From assembly GCA_007116995.1 (NCBI GenBank), contig SKHL01000030.1, forward strand, positions 1-64,000: a DNA stretch of 64,000 nt, written 5' to 3'. Made by a program: the position numbers and the translations under genes. The stretch is from Limnochordia bacterium. Its GTDB lineage: Bacteria > Bacillota > Limnochordia > Darwinibacteriales > DTU012. The notes beneath the pieces were generated by a model, which did no database searches, was not told where the DNA came from, and saw only the letters and a program-made list of their open reading frames with translations. This document shows, piece after piece, positions 19,201 through 28,139 of the stretch; position 1 is the stretch's first letter, and the number at the start of each line of letters is the position of its first letter.

Positions 19201-20169
19201 CTACAACACCACACCATTTTTTATCCTGTAGAGACCCCAAACGACCGAACTCATATGATCGTTGATTTGTTTCCGATACTTACTAATTAAATTCTCAGGC
19301 TCCGTATCCAACAATTTTAAGTCCTCACTGTAAACCCGTACCTTTCTCTCTTCAACCAATTTCTTAAAAGCCGGAATGAACTCATCGTCAGCCTTATTAT
19401 ACAGTTCCAATAGGGGAGGATTTGACTTAACTTTTGTCTCATAGTAATCCTTCTGAACCTCTAACTTTACTGACCGTACCTGTTGATCTGACAACACCGT
19501 ATTTTTTGATATACTCCAGAGATACTGAATATATCTCCTGTCAGGATACTTGTCACTCAACAACTCCAGATACTCCATAACCTTCTTGTACTCATCCTTA
19601 GATAGACTAGATACCGTACTATGACCACTATGTCCACTCAAAGTCACCGTACCCGCAGTATCCAAATCCAGATTTCTGAGATATTCTGTATCTTCGTCTG
19701 TTAAATCCACCCTCTCCGCCTCAACCCAGAAAGGCTCAAAATCACGAAAACCTCTCTTCTTCAACTCCACAACCTTTTCCCAAACATCCGGATTATCCAA
19801 TCTCCACTTTAAAGACTTATGATAATCCTTGATTGTCCGTTCAATCTTGTTGAAATCTTTGATTTCATCCTTTGACAGATCTAACATCGCCCAAACACAA
19901 GTACTACCCGCAATCAGCATCTCCTCAGTCTCAACGTTCCTCAGTATATACTCATACCGAATCCGTTTTCCACAACCCTCAACTTGACACTTATCCGAGA
20001 TTGACTTAGAAGGCGTCCACGCATTGTCAACCACGTCCGTCAAACGAAGATTCCCCTTCTGATAAGACCGAAGTTTATTCAACGCATCAATGTACTTCAT
20101 ATGTTTTTTCTTCAAAAACCGAGTCCGACCGTTTCTTCGAAGAATTGATAAGATACTCTCTCTAGCCAT
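19201..20169 (-). CDS. Zinc-finger-containing hypothetical protein under a host-type promoter
   Basis: 322 aa, ATG after AGAGAGGGGTC. Basic N-terminus, then CQVEGCGKRIRYEYIL ... LIAGSTCVWAML (about 61-92). This is a cysteine arrangement seen in phage and plasmid proteins of unknown function that resembles a treble-clef/zinc-ribbon fold. The rest is helical and charged. It is the first gene after a consensus sigma-A-type promoter at 20228-20256, so it is probably made early, unlike its late neighbours. Confidence 0.72.
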   Translation of the reverse strand: MARESILSILRRNGRTRFLKKKHMKYIDALNKLRSYQKGNLRLTDVVDNAWTPSKSISDKCQVEGCGKRIRYEYILRNVETEEMLIAGSTCVWAMLDLSKDEIKDFNKIERTIKDYHKSLKWRLDNPDVWEKVVELKKRGFRDFEPFWVEAERVDLTDEDTEYLRNLDLDTAGTVTLSGHSGHSTVSSLSKDEYKKVMEYLELLSDKYPDRRYIQYLWSISKNTVLSDQQVRSVKLEVQKDYYETKVKSNPPLLELYNKADDEFIPAFKKLVEERKVRVYSEDLKLLDTEPENLISKYRKQINDHMSSVVWGLYRIKNGVVL

Positions 20170-20227
20170 GTAAATGACCCCTCTCTAATTTATCTGTCTA
20201 TCATTACTATCTCCCAACTCCACTTTA

Positions 20228-20256
20228 AGTATACCATACAAATATATACAAGTCAA
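20228..20256 (-). promoter_or_regulatory. Host sigma-A-type (early) promoter P1
   Basis: -35 TTGACT (20256..20251), 17-bp spacer, -10 TATACT (20233..20228) with TGG directly before the -10 (extended -10). The same sequence recurs at 45254, 51022, 52108 and 53837. It drives the gene at 19201. Confidence 0.85.
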
Positions 20257-20271
20257 TACGAAAATGAAAAA

Positions 20272-20296
20272 AATGAGACCAGAGATCCCATTTTTC
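20272..20296 (-). terminator. Intrinsic terminator after the gene at 20316
   Basis: ATGGGATC...GGTCTCAT hairpin followed by seven T, ending just before the early promoter P1. Confidence 0.7.
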
Positions 20297-20315
20297 CTAT
20301 AGTATTTTTTCCAAA

Positions 20316-20879
20316 TCACAGATCGTACTTTCTCCTAATCAGTAGAAATGTAGCTAAACCATGTAGAAGATTTTTGTAAGACCCTAAATCAAACGGATTA
20401 CTCGTACTCTCCCACTTAGCCCTCTTCCTCTTCGAGTAATTATACATCAAAAACCCCGCCTTATTCGTGTTAAAATTAACAGAAACAAAAGGGATAAAAT
20501 TATTTATATCATCAGTATACCTCTCTACGTCTTTTACGAATGTATCCACGTTAAAAAATACACCCATCCTATTCTTACTATCCAAGTACGAATCAATAAA
20601 TTTTTGATCAACTTCTTCGTCCTGAATATAAGGGTCGAGGTAAATATAGCTTTTTCCCATACCCACTCTCATTCCGATAACATACACACCGTCTTTTAAC
20701 TTTTTGACCTCGACCGCTGAAACATCTATATTTAGACTAACGTTATTTTTCGCTGAAAACCTTCTACCCAAAGTGTTCAGTACTAGTACCGAATTTAGAA
20801 ACTTCTTTTTCTGTAAGATATTTTTAACGAACCTAAGTATCAAATTCATGAACTTTTTATGTTCCTGTTCAACCACCAA
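20316..20879 (-). CDS. Hypothetical protein, distant member of the local paralogue cluster
   Basis: 187 aa, TTG at 20879 (GTG at 20876 also possible) after AGGGGG. It shares with the next genes an N-terminal helix of the type 'MNxILxxxxKxL', a beta-rich middle with a YIYLD strand and a C-terminal part with F/N-rich strands. Function unknown. Confidence 0.66.
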   Translation of the reverse strand: MVVEQEHKKFMNLILRFVKNILQKKKFLNSVLVLNTLGRRFSAKNNVSLNIDVSAVEVKKLKDGVYVIGMRVGMGKSYIYLDPYIQDEEVDQKFIDSYLDSKNRMGVFFNVDTFVKDVERYTDDINNFIPFVSVNFNTNKAGFLMYNYSKRKRAKWESTSNPFDLGSYKNLLHGLATFLLIRRKYDL

Positions 20880-20888
20880 CCCAACCCC

Positions 20889-21512
20889 CTAAACCTTCAA
20901 TTCCATAGGTAAGAAAAATAGTTCCGGTCTATCCTTCGGATTTTTAGTCCCATAATTAGATGAAAAATATTTAGGTAGTATGAGTGGGTCTGTGAATATC
21001 CGATCCTCTAAACCATGTCTTTCCACGTAAACAGTGTACGATCTCATACCATATGTCCCCACAACACCCGCAACCGTAGACCCATCCTCTCTCAAACAAA
21101 ATAACGGCAAAACGCTCTTCCTACCACTAAAGAATGAATCAAATTCCTTGTTAACACTATTCGCTACAGATTTAGGGTCTGGTTTGTACACCTTAACAGC
21201 CTGAATTATCTTATCTTTAGTATCCTCATCATCTATTTTATTGTTGAGAGTAAAACTGAAATCACAATCTTCATGTTTAAAGTCAAATGAAGAACTAGAT
21301 ACGTCCATGTAAATAAAACTAAACTTTTTCCCCATATAAAACTTCACTGAGTTATGTCCTGGAACAAATTTAATAGGCATCGTAAGGGTTCCTTCCGGAC
21401 TCGTACCTACCTTAACCTTCACCCTCCACACCGTCCACTTTCCTGTTGAAGGCTTATTAAAAAATGTATTCAAAGTCTTAGTGAACATAGACAATGTTTT
21501 CTTGTTAATCAC
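20889..21512 (-). CDS. Hypothetical protein, tandem paralogue family
   Basis: 207 aa, GTG start after CTAGGTGGTGA. Begins MINKKTLSMFTKTLN, nearly the same as the start of the next gene (MINEKTLSMICKVLN). Common features: a strand FSFIYMDVSS after about 70 residues, a 'VLPLFCLREDGS' strand and a C-terminal LPMEL. It is one of four or five tandem copies, evidently duplicated. No known domain recognised. Confidence 0.7.
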   Translation of the reverse strand: MINKKTLSMFTKTLNTFFNKPSTGKWTVWRVKVKVGTSPEGTLTMPIKFVPGHNSVKFYMGKKFSFIYMDVSSSSFDFKHEDCDFSFTLNNKIDDEDTKDKIIQAVKVYKPDPKSVANSVNKEFDSFFSGRKSVLPLFCLREDGSTVAGVVGTYGMRSYTVYVERHGLEDRIFTDPLILPKYFSSNYGTKNPKDRPELFFLPMELKV

Positions 21513-21531
21513 TTAAAAGTCACCACCTAGT

Positions 21532-22152
21532 TTATTTTGTAAAATACTGTAGATAATTTAACGGGATAATTGAGAAAGACATATATCCTGTTAACGCATC
21601 TCTAACGTATGATTTCATATCTAAAGGGTTTATTCCCTGTCCCAATAGTTTCAAACTCATCTTACGTAATTCCCAAGGAGAAGAATCACCCGGCAAAGTA
21701 TAACTCGTACTAGACCCATCGTTATTAAGAAATACTACCGGAAGTATATTCAACTTAGTATCTAGACTCTTAAACTCCCTCGGAAATACATGCCTAATCT
21801 CTCTTCGTTGTACCGTCTGACTTATTACCTTCTCCTCTAAATCACGACAGAATGTATCATCAATTAAGTCATCTAACTCACCCTTAAACTTAAATCTACT
21901 TCTAATGACCCCACTAGGTGTGATATTAACTCTAAACGAACCCCCAGACAGATCAATATAGATAACACTATAATTCTTTCCATAAATATACTGATGCTTA
22001 TACTCTCTCAGATTAACCCAACACATAAAAGATATATGACCAAACTCCACATACCCTGTTACCAAGATTTGCATTTCACCCTAAGGATGAGAATTAATCA
22101 ACTTTTTATTTAGTACCTTACATATCATAGATAGAGTTTTCTCATTAATCAC
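21532..22152 (-). pseudogene. Paralogue-family gene interrupted by an in-frame TAG codon
   Basis: From GTG at 22152 (GAGGTGAGACA upstream) the frame reads MINEKTLSMICKVLNKKLINSHP, then TAG (22083..22081). It continues in the same frame GEMQILVTGYVEFGHIS... to a normal stop at 21532. Alignment to the next paralogue (...GTPWQYMYVLISG) puts the TAG opposite a Trp codon, so TGG to TAG explains it. Translation may restart at ATG 22074 (AGGGTG two bases upstream, poor spacing) to give 180 aa. Downstream it keeps the family strands (YSVIYIDLSG, LPVVFLNNDGS). It could be a decayed gene, a sequencing error, or be read by suppression. Confidence 0.8.
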
Positions 22153-22176
22153 TGTCTCACCTCACTAACTGACTTA

Positions 22177-22875
22177 CTACTTCCATCCCAACCTCTTCTT
22201 CGCCTCTTTAAAATCAAGTATGTATTCGTGATCATAATCTAAAAAAGCCATAGGTATGACAGCAAAAGATTCTGAATTGAACTCTCTAACCGCTCTGAAT
22301 GAACTCATATCCAAGTAATTGTACTTTTGTTTACTACTGTGAAACACCGGTGTACCTAATGTAAGTTTATCTAAACTCCCCACCGAAACGTCTCCCTTAC
22401 CCGTTACATTTATCTGAGTCGCGTCATTCTTCAAAAACGCTACAGGAAGTAATTTCCTGTTATCTTCATAACTACTAAACTCAACAGGGAAAGGATTCCG
22501 AAATCCCCTCCGAACAACGTCCTGTCCTCCGATAAGTTTATTAACATTCGTACATAACTCATCATCTACCAACAGATCGAAGTCCAAACTATTAATCAGA
22601 TAAGATCGTGTCATAGCATTACTCGGTTTAAGAGACGTTTTATACCTACTTCCTGTTAAATCCAGATAAATCATACTAAACTTATCACCTAACTGAAATA
22701 AGTGTTTTCTAGTCCGTAACTCTACAGAACAGTTAATTGTTAGAGTCCCTAACTCAACCGGACTAGACCCATCCCTACCTGATATCAGTACATACATATA
22801 CTGCCACGGTGTACCCTTCTGTAACCTTCTATCCAATACCTTACACATCAATGATAAAATCTTATTGCTAACCAA
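22177..22875 (-). CDS. Hypothetical protein, tandem paralogue family (longest copy)
   Basis: 232 aa, TTG start after GGGTGGTGGAGG. N-terminus MVSNKILSLMCKVLDRRL, strand FSMIYLDLTG around 77-86, 'LLPVAFLKND' and a C-terminal VIPMAFLDYD. All of these recur in the genes at 20889 and 21532. It is the best reference for the family because it is intact. Function unknown. Confidence 0.72.
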   Translation of the reverse strand: MVSNKILSLMCKVLDRRLQKGTPWQYMYVLISGRDGSSPVELGTLTINCSVELRTRKHLFQLGDKFSMIYLDLTGSRYKTSLKPSNAMTRSYLINSLDFDLLVDDELCTNVNKLIGGQDVVRRGFRNPFPVEFSSYEDNRKLLPVAFLKNDATQINVTGKGDVSVGSLDKLTLGTPVFHSSKQKYNYLDMSSFRAVREFNSESFAVIPMAFLDYDHEYILDFKEAKKRLGWK

Positions 22876-22887
22876 ACCTCCACCACC

Positions 22888-23418
22888 CTATAAAACCAAT
22901 TCAAAACAATTAAGGATAATATCTGACCTCCCCAGATACGAACCCTTCTGAGAAATCCAATCCTTATCCCTACCTAAAGTCTCTTTTATATACCGACCCT
23001 CAGAGTTATCTACCCCACTGAAATATGTGTAACAACTGTCTTTTTCTACATCTACGAAGAATAACACCAAACTATCCTTGTTACATAACCCAGCCACAGA
23101 ACAAGAGGAGGCTATGACAGGCTTTTTAAACTTAACCCGTAGTAACCCTCCACTCAACAACTCTTCAATTTTATCTCTATCATAACTCCCCTTTATCGAC
23201 TCGATAGACTCTACTTTAATTTTAATACCACCAGAGATACACTGAATCACAAAATAGTTCCCCTCAAAGTGAAACCTCAAAGAATCCCGAAAATCCATTT
23301 TTATATTGACCTCAATAACAGAAGACTTATACGCAATAGATTTCCGGAAGACACGAGACCGAATCTCCTCAATAAAAGAGTCTACAAAAGATACTCCCAT
23401 ACTAGATAAATATAACAT
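22888..23418 (-). CDS. Hypothetical protein, divergent member of the same cluster
   Basis: 176 aa, ATG after GTGGAGGAATTTAGG. The order of elements is like its neighbours: N-terminal helix (FVDSFIEEIRSRVF), a beta-rich section with FVIQCISGG and a 'LVLFFVDVEKD' strand. Sequence identity to the others is low, so membership is inferred. Two Cys pairs (SSCSVAGLC) are present. Confidence 0.65.
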   Translation of the reverse strand: MLYLSSMGVSFVDSFIEEIRSRVFRKSIAYKSSVIEVNIKMDFRDSLRFHFEGNYFVIQCISGGIKIKVESIESIKGSYDRDKIEELLSGGLLRVKFKKPVIASSCSVAGLCNKDSLVLFFVDVEKDSCYTYFSGVDNSEGRYIKETLGRDKDWISQKGSYLGRSDIILNCFELVL

Positions 23419-23459
23419 ACCTAAATTCCTCCACCTAGTCCTAAATTAACCTATCTATT

Positions 23460-24446
23460 CTATATATAGAATTCCGACCTAGCTATAGACGAAATTACTC
23501 CGTAGTAATTTTTCATAGTGAAAGGAAACCCAGCCGCATACGGATGACCCCCACCACCAAACTGACCGGCAACCTTACTTAAGTCAACACTATCTTCCAA
23601 TTTATGAAACCCATTCCTCCGAAGAGAAACCGACAACCTATTCATGTTAATGATGAAAATAAACAAGAGTTCCTTATCCCTAGAGAACACATACTCCGCA
23701 GTCTCAGACGGATACTTCTCTGAAAACGCTAATCCATAGTATACCGGAACTTCATTCTCCCTTTTAAACTGAAACCGATATACCCTTACACCCTTCGTAT
23801 GTTTATCTCGTATCTTCGTTAACGTACGAATAACCGCCTCTTCCACATCAGAAAACTCCACTACCGGATTCATAATAAACCGAGCACGAAAATCACATAA
23901 ACCCAAATCCTTCAGAAGACAGTTTAATTTATCAATCTTCTCCTGAGAATCCAAATATTGTTGACTCGTTCTTCCCTTAGAATCCCATAAGTCCGTTAAA
24001 TATACTAACTCATGATACCGTAATAAATTTATCTTTAATCCCTCTAACTCTTCATTATTCTCACACTTACCTATAACCCAATTATACACCAATAACGACG
24101 CACTATCTCCCTCTCGTACACACATCCAATCAAAGTCCAAATTTTTTCCATCAGAGCTTAAATTTTCCAACGCTGACTGATGATGATCTAATAACACCTT
24201 AGAATTAGGGACGGAATCCAGTCTCTCCGCTACTCTCCGACTCACACTAATATCACAAATAAAAATTGTAGTTTCTACATCATACCGATATGAATCTAAA
24301 TACTCTTCAACCTTCTCATCTATATCATGATACCCACAACTCTGAGAAGTGATTGTATACCCTAACCCATGATAATACTTATACGCTACCGTGTTTGAAA
24401 CAATCCCGTCCAAATCAGTATGATGAAAAATGATAACCTTAGACAA
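23460..24446 (-). CDS. DHH-family phosphoesterase
   Basis: 328 aa, TTG start after GGGAGGG. N-terminal DHH domain: HHTDLDG (8-14), FICDIS (about 62-67, metal Asp65) and LDHHQ (86-90). C-terminal DHHA1 domain with GQFGGGGHPYAAG. Such proteins are Mn-dependent phosphodiesterases acting on oligoribonucleotides, pAp or cyclic dinucleotides, and some (RecJ) on DNA. The length fits the nanoRNase/c-di-NMP group. In a phage it might recycle nucleotides or remove nucleotide second messengers used in defence; that last point is inference. Confidence 0.87.
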   Translation of the reverse strand: MSKVIIFHHTDLDGIVSNTVAYKYYHGLGYTITSQSCGYHDIDEKVEEYLDSYRYDVETTIFICDISVSRRVAERLDSVPNSKVLLDHHQSALENLSSDGKNLDFDWMCVREGDSASLLVYNWVIGKCENNEELEGLKINLLRYHELVYLTDLWDSKGRTSQQYLDSQEKIDKLNCLLKDLGLCDFRARFIMNPVVEFSDVEEAVIRTLTKIRDKHTKGVRVYRFQFKRENEVPVYYGLAFSEKYPSETAEYVFSRDKELLFIFIINMNRLSVSLRRNGFHKLEDSVDLSKVAGQFGGGGHPYAAGFPFTMKNYYGVISSIARSEFYI

Positions 24447-24466
24447 TTAAAACCCTCCCTAGACTA

Positions 24467-24922
24467 TTATACGTTTAAACCTACTGTTTTATTCTTAATC
24501 ACTTCTCTAGCATGAAAATGAGCTAGATCATGATATATATTTCCAGACTTAGACCTAACAAACCTAAACATGACATTTTTCTTACTCTTTATCTTAATAA
24601 TTTGTCTCCACAAATCAGCATCCTTATACTCCGACGCAACACGCATACAATTACTCATACTGATTGTTCGTACAAAACTCAATGAATCTGTGTAAACCGT
24701 AGTAGGGTAATCTCCCACAGAAGTCAAAGCCCGGTAAATCGCAAATAACTCTACTCTGTGACTGTTTGTCAAAAACATCCTACCCCGACACACCCCTGAA
24801 AGTATCGTATCAATTTTTCCGTCTAATATTACAACAGCAGACCAGCCAGAACCTTGACCACCGTCTAACCGGCACCCATCAGTATAGATCTCCTGTCTGT
24901 CCACCCAAACCCCATCTAACAC
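24467..24922 (-). CDS. Ribonuclease H (type I fold)
   Basis: 151 aa from GTG at 24922, correctly spaced from GGAGG; a GTG two codons earlier is too close. Catalytic acids in YTDGCRLDG (about D15), NSHRVELFAI (Glu), VYTDSLSFV (Asp) and HDLAHFHARE (Asp). The order and spacing are those of bacterial RNase HI. It likely removes RNA primers or RNA-DNA hybrids during phage replication. The DHH phosphoesterase follows it directly. Confidence 0.85.
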   Translation of the reverse strand: MLDGVWVDRQEIYTDGCRLDGGQGSGWSAVVILDGKIDTILSGVCRGRMFLTNSHRVELFAIYRALTSVGDYPTTVYTDSLSFVRTISMSNCMRVASEYKDADLWRQIIKIKSKKNVMFRFVRSKSGNIYHDLAHFHAREVIKNKTVGLNV

Positions 24923-24933
24923 CGACACACCTC

Positions 24934-25371
24934 CTACAACAACGATAATTCTGAGAAAAATAAGAATCTACAAGACACTACATGAGACTCCAACTGATTT
25001 ATCTGTTCTTCAACCAGATTAATAAACACAGACTCCCCCGTATGTCTAAAAAACTCTACCTCCTCTTCTCCCGCATTTTCCTCCATTAAAATGTAGCACG
25101 CTTCGTCAACAGCCGCAAACATAATCTCAAACCCACTAACACTCCCTGTCACATTACACACAATACTCCGAAACAAATCACCAATCTGAAACATGACCTC
25201 AACAGTATGCCTACTCTTAGTTACCCTCTGAAGATTATATACCTCTGTAGTATAATACGGTAAAACCCACCCAGTCTCGAAACTATCCCCTCCAATATCC
25301 CTCATTGACCAACAACTTCTACAAAATTCAATCTTTTTTTCGCCTGTATCTCCACAACGAACACACGCCAC
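24934..25371 (-). CDS. Hypothetical protein with N-terminal zinc knuckle
   Basis: 145 aa, GTG start after GGGGGTGG. Begins ACVRCGDTG...EFCRSCWSM, a CxxC/CxxC zinc ribbon in the first 20 residues. The rest is alpha/beta with an acidic middle. Not recognised. It has its own late-type promoter 26 bases upstream. Confidence 0.66.
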   Translation of the reverse strand: MACVRCGDTGEKKIEFCRSCWSMRDIGGDSFETGWVLPYYTTEVYNLQRVTKSRHTVEVMFQIGDLFRSIVCNVTGSVSGFEIMFAAVDEACYILMEENAGEEEVEFFRHTGESVFINLVEEQINQLESHVVSCRFLFFSELSLL

Positions 25372-25396
25372 AAAACCACCCCCTACCTCCCTTTTA

Positions 25397-25417
25397 CCTT
25401 TATATATAATAATACGG
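25397..25417 (-). promoter_or_regulatory. Late-type promoter variant with extended TATA tract
   Basis: TACCGTATTATTATATATAAAG between the terminator at 25426 and the GTG at 25371. Confidence 0.5.
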
Positions 25418-25425
25418 TATTAAAA

Positions 25426-25453
25426 GAGAACACTCCTACCCCGAAGTGTTCTC
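25426..25453 (-). terminator. Intrinsic terminator after the coiled-coil gene
   Basis: GAGAACACT...AGTGTTCTC, a 9-bp stem with a 10-base loop, followed by TTTTAA. Confidence 0.8.
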
Positions 25454-25476
25454 CTAGTAAAAAAGATCTGAAATCT

Positions 25477-25980
25477 TTACTTCTCTACCTTCAACTCAAC
25501 TACATTGTCTTTCTCTTCTTTAACAACTTCATCAACCACTTCATCAACCACTTCATCTACGACTTTCTTAAACTCTTCCTCTTTTTCTTTCTGTTCCATA
25601 GAAACCTTCTCAGAATCTTCCTTCGCCTTCTTAACCGCCTCAGCATAAATTCTTTGAGTCTCTTTATCAATATCATCCTTAGAAATAACGTCCTGAGAAT
25701 CCAATAAATTCATAATAGCAGTCAACTTCAAACTACTAGGGTATGTGAACCGTTGAAACAACTGATTCATGTCCTCACTAATGTAGTTCGTGATTTCTTT
25801 GATATTCGAAGAAACCTGTTCCAACACCGAAATGAATTCCCCACGAGTAACCGGAGTGTTCAACTCCTCCTCACTCATATTCAACATATCAGGACTAACC
25901 CCAAGACTAACTTCCTTTTCCTTGTTTCCCTTTTTACCCTTGTTAATATCCGTTACCTTACCTTTACCGTTTTTTGTCAA
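25477..25980 (-). CDS. Coiled-coil protein with internal VVDE repeats
   Basis: 167 aa, TTG start after AAAAGGGG. Basic N-terminus, a helical middle, then a charged coiled coil whose end contains VVDEVVDEVVDEVV, encoded by tandem 12-base repeats (25526-25562). The copy number of such repeats can change by slippage. Function unknown; oligomerisation is likely. Confidence 0.7.
   Translation of the reverse strand: MTKNGKGKVTDINKGKKGNKEKEVSLGVSPDMLNMSEEELNTPVTRGEFISVLEQVSSNIKEITNYISEDMNQLFQRFTYPSSLKLTAIMNLLDSQDVISKDDIDKETQRIYAEAVKKAKEDSEKVSMEQKEKEEEFKKVVDEVVDEVVDEVVKEEKDNVVELKVEK
25526..25562 (-). repeat. 12-base tandem repeat encoding VVDE units
   Basis: About three copies of acttcatcaacc on the + strand, in frame within the coiled-coil gene. 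Confidence 0.75.
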
Positions 25981-26007
25981 AGTAAAAACCCCTTTTCTAA
26001 TCGTATT

Positions 26008-26205
26008 CTACAGACATGTCTCGTGACCACAACTCGTACACTTAATATGTATAAATTGAGTAGAACTTCCCACATGAAACGAACTACTACCACAAACACA
26101 TACCAATGACCTAAGAACCTGTATATGTTTATTCTTAAACAACGTATGATTCTTAACCGATCTTAAATGAGAATCCAGTTCTAACATCTCCATCGTCTGA
26201 CCCAA
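26008..26205 (-). CDS. Small zinc-ribbon protein
   Basis: 65 aa, TTG start seven bases after GAGGGGG. CVCGSSSFHV and IKCTSCGHETC form a C-x-C...CxxC zinc ribbon in the second half. Unknown role; possibly a nucleic-acid or protein adaptor. Confidence 0.66.
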   Translation of the reverse strand: MGQTMEMLELDSHLRSVKNHTLFKNKHIQVLRSLVCVCGSSSFHVGSSTQFIHIKCTSCGHETCL

Positions 26206-26224
26206 ACTATAACCCCCTCACCTT

Positions 26225-26557
26225 CTACCCAAAGACTCTCTTCTTCTCGATTTCTTCATACTTGTCCAATATAAACCCGTAAACTTTACCCCACTCTTCT
26301 CCATGTCCGTCCCCACCAACAACACCTACCACCAAATGAGCTAATTCGTGAGTAATGATATCCAACATGTCTAAATATGATAAATTGATATCCACAAAAA
26401 TAACAGTAGTACTCCCATCATCCGGAAAAATAGTAACCCCATACCCGCCCCCTTCTATTTGTGGTACAAACTCAAATAGACAGTCTTTATCCGGGTATAA
26501 CTCCTCAAACGCCTGAAAAACACTACCCATGGGACTATTCAAAAACGTAATTCCCAT
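26225..26557 (-). CDS. Small zinc metallopeptidase-like protein
   Basis: 110 aa from ATG 26557 (GAGGGGTGTAGG upstream; an earlier GTG lies inside that site). The zincin signature THELAHLVVG is followed about nine residues later by HGEEWGK, giving HExxH plus a third His ligand, as in SprT/WLM-like minimal peptidases. A substrate is not evident. SprT-type proteins act on DNA-protein crosslinks, which is one possibility. Confidence 0.78.
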   Translation of the reverse strand: MGITFLNSPMGSVFQAFEELYPDKDCLFEFVPQIEGGGYGVTIFPDDGSTTVIFVDINLSYLDMLDIITHELAHLVVGVVGGDGHGEEWGKVYGFILDKYEEIEKKRVFG

Positions 26558-26577
26558 GCCTACACCCCTCACGAGTT

Positions 26578-26844
26578 TTATTTAAAAATAGTTGGAATAT
26601 TTGTCTTCCACTCACTAAAGTCTGAGTCCGGATTCACCATAGTATACGTGATAGTTACTGTATACAAGATACTCCTATCAATTATAATATGAGAAAGTGA
26701 TAAGTCAATCAAACTTACCACATACGCATCTACCCTCTGCTGTAAAAAGTCATTCACTTTCTCTATTAATCCATCTAAATTAGACTCAGAATTACCATCC
26801 AAAGGCTGACTTTCCTGTATAATCTCAACTAGAACCCCTGTCAC
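26578..26844 (-). CDS. Hypothetical protein
   Basis: 88 aa from GTG 26844, which overlaps the upstream stop as GTGA and follows GGGGGG by eight bases. A helical segment (LDGLIEKVNDFLQQRVDAYV) and a beta-rich end (YTVTITYTM). The latter resembles small phage proteins with a single beta-sheet; no family assigned. Confidence 0.62.
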   Translation of the reverse strand: MTGVLVEIIQESQPLDGNSESNLDGLIEKVNDFLQQRVDAYVVSLIDLSLSHIIIDRSILYTVTITYTMVNPDSDFSEWKTNIPTIFK

Positions 26845-27212
26845 CCGACACACCCCCCGCACTCCAGCACATACCACTCCGAAAAACTTAAAACATCACA
26901 GTCAATTAAATCTTCAGTATCTCCACATAAGAAACCTAGTAAATACTTCCGATACAAATTATACGAATCAGCTAGTTCCACTAAAAAATCACCATGACAC
27001 GCACTAGGGCTACACCAGCATCCCAACACCTTACCCTCTAACTCCTGTATAGAATCCATTAACTCATCCTGACCAAGTACCCAAACTTTATACTTTTCAA
27101 TGACCTGATCCCGAGTACCATGAACACCAATCGAAAACGGATTACCCCACTTAGACGGTCTCCCTATATACACATCATACTTCGACTTTTTAAAATGAAC
27201 GACTCTATCCAT
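26841..27212 (-). CDS. DUF4326 family protein
   Basis: 123 aa from ATG 27212 (AAGGTGG upstream). Family signature: VHFKKSKYDVYIGRPSKWGN near the start and LGCWCSPSACHGDFLVEL later (Cys/His pair). DUF4326 is common in phages and plasmids; its biochemical role is not known to me. The C-terminal 40 residues extend past the usual domain. Confidence 0.8.
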   Translation of the reverse strand: MDRVVHFKKSKYDVYIGRPSKWGNPFSIGVHGTRDQVIEKYKVWVLGQDELMDSIQELEGKVLGCWCSPSACHGDFLVELADSYNLYRKYLLGFLCGDTEDLIDCDVLSFSEWYVLECGGCVG

Positions 27213-27264
27213 ACACAACCACCTTCTGTATGTTACGAATTCTCTCCCTGTCTAGTACGTACAC

Positions 27265-27276
27265 CCTTATATACGG
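27265..27276 (-). promoter_or_regulatory. Late-type promoter, CCGTATATAAGG
   Basis: Immediately after the terminator at 27281, 53 bases before the DUF4326 ATG. Confidence 0.58.
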
Positions 27277-27280
27277 AAAA

Positions 27281-27302
27281 AAGTGGTTAAAATCAACCAC
27301 TT
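27281..27302 (-). terminator. Intrinsic terminator after the exonuclease gene
   Basis: AAGTGGTTGATTTTAACCACTT hairpin (8-bp stem) abutting the stop codon, then six T. Confidence 0.82.
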
Positions 27303-28126
<824 letters not shown>

Positions 28127-28139
28127 ACGTACATACCCC

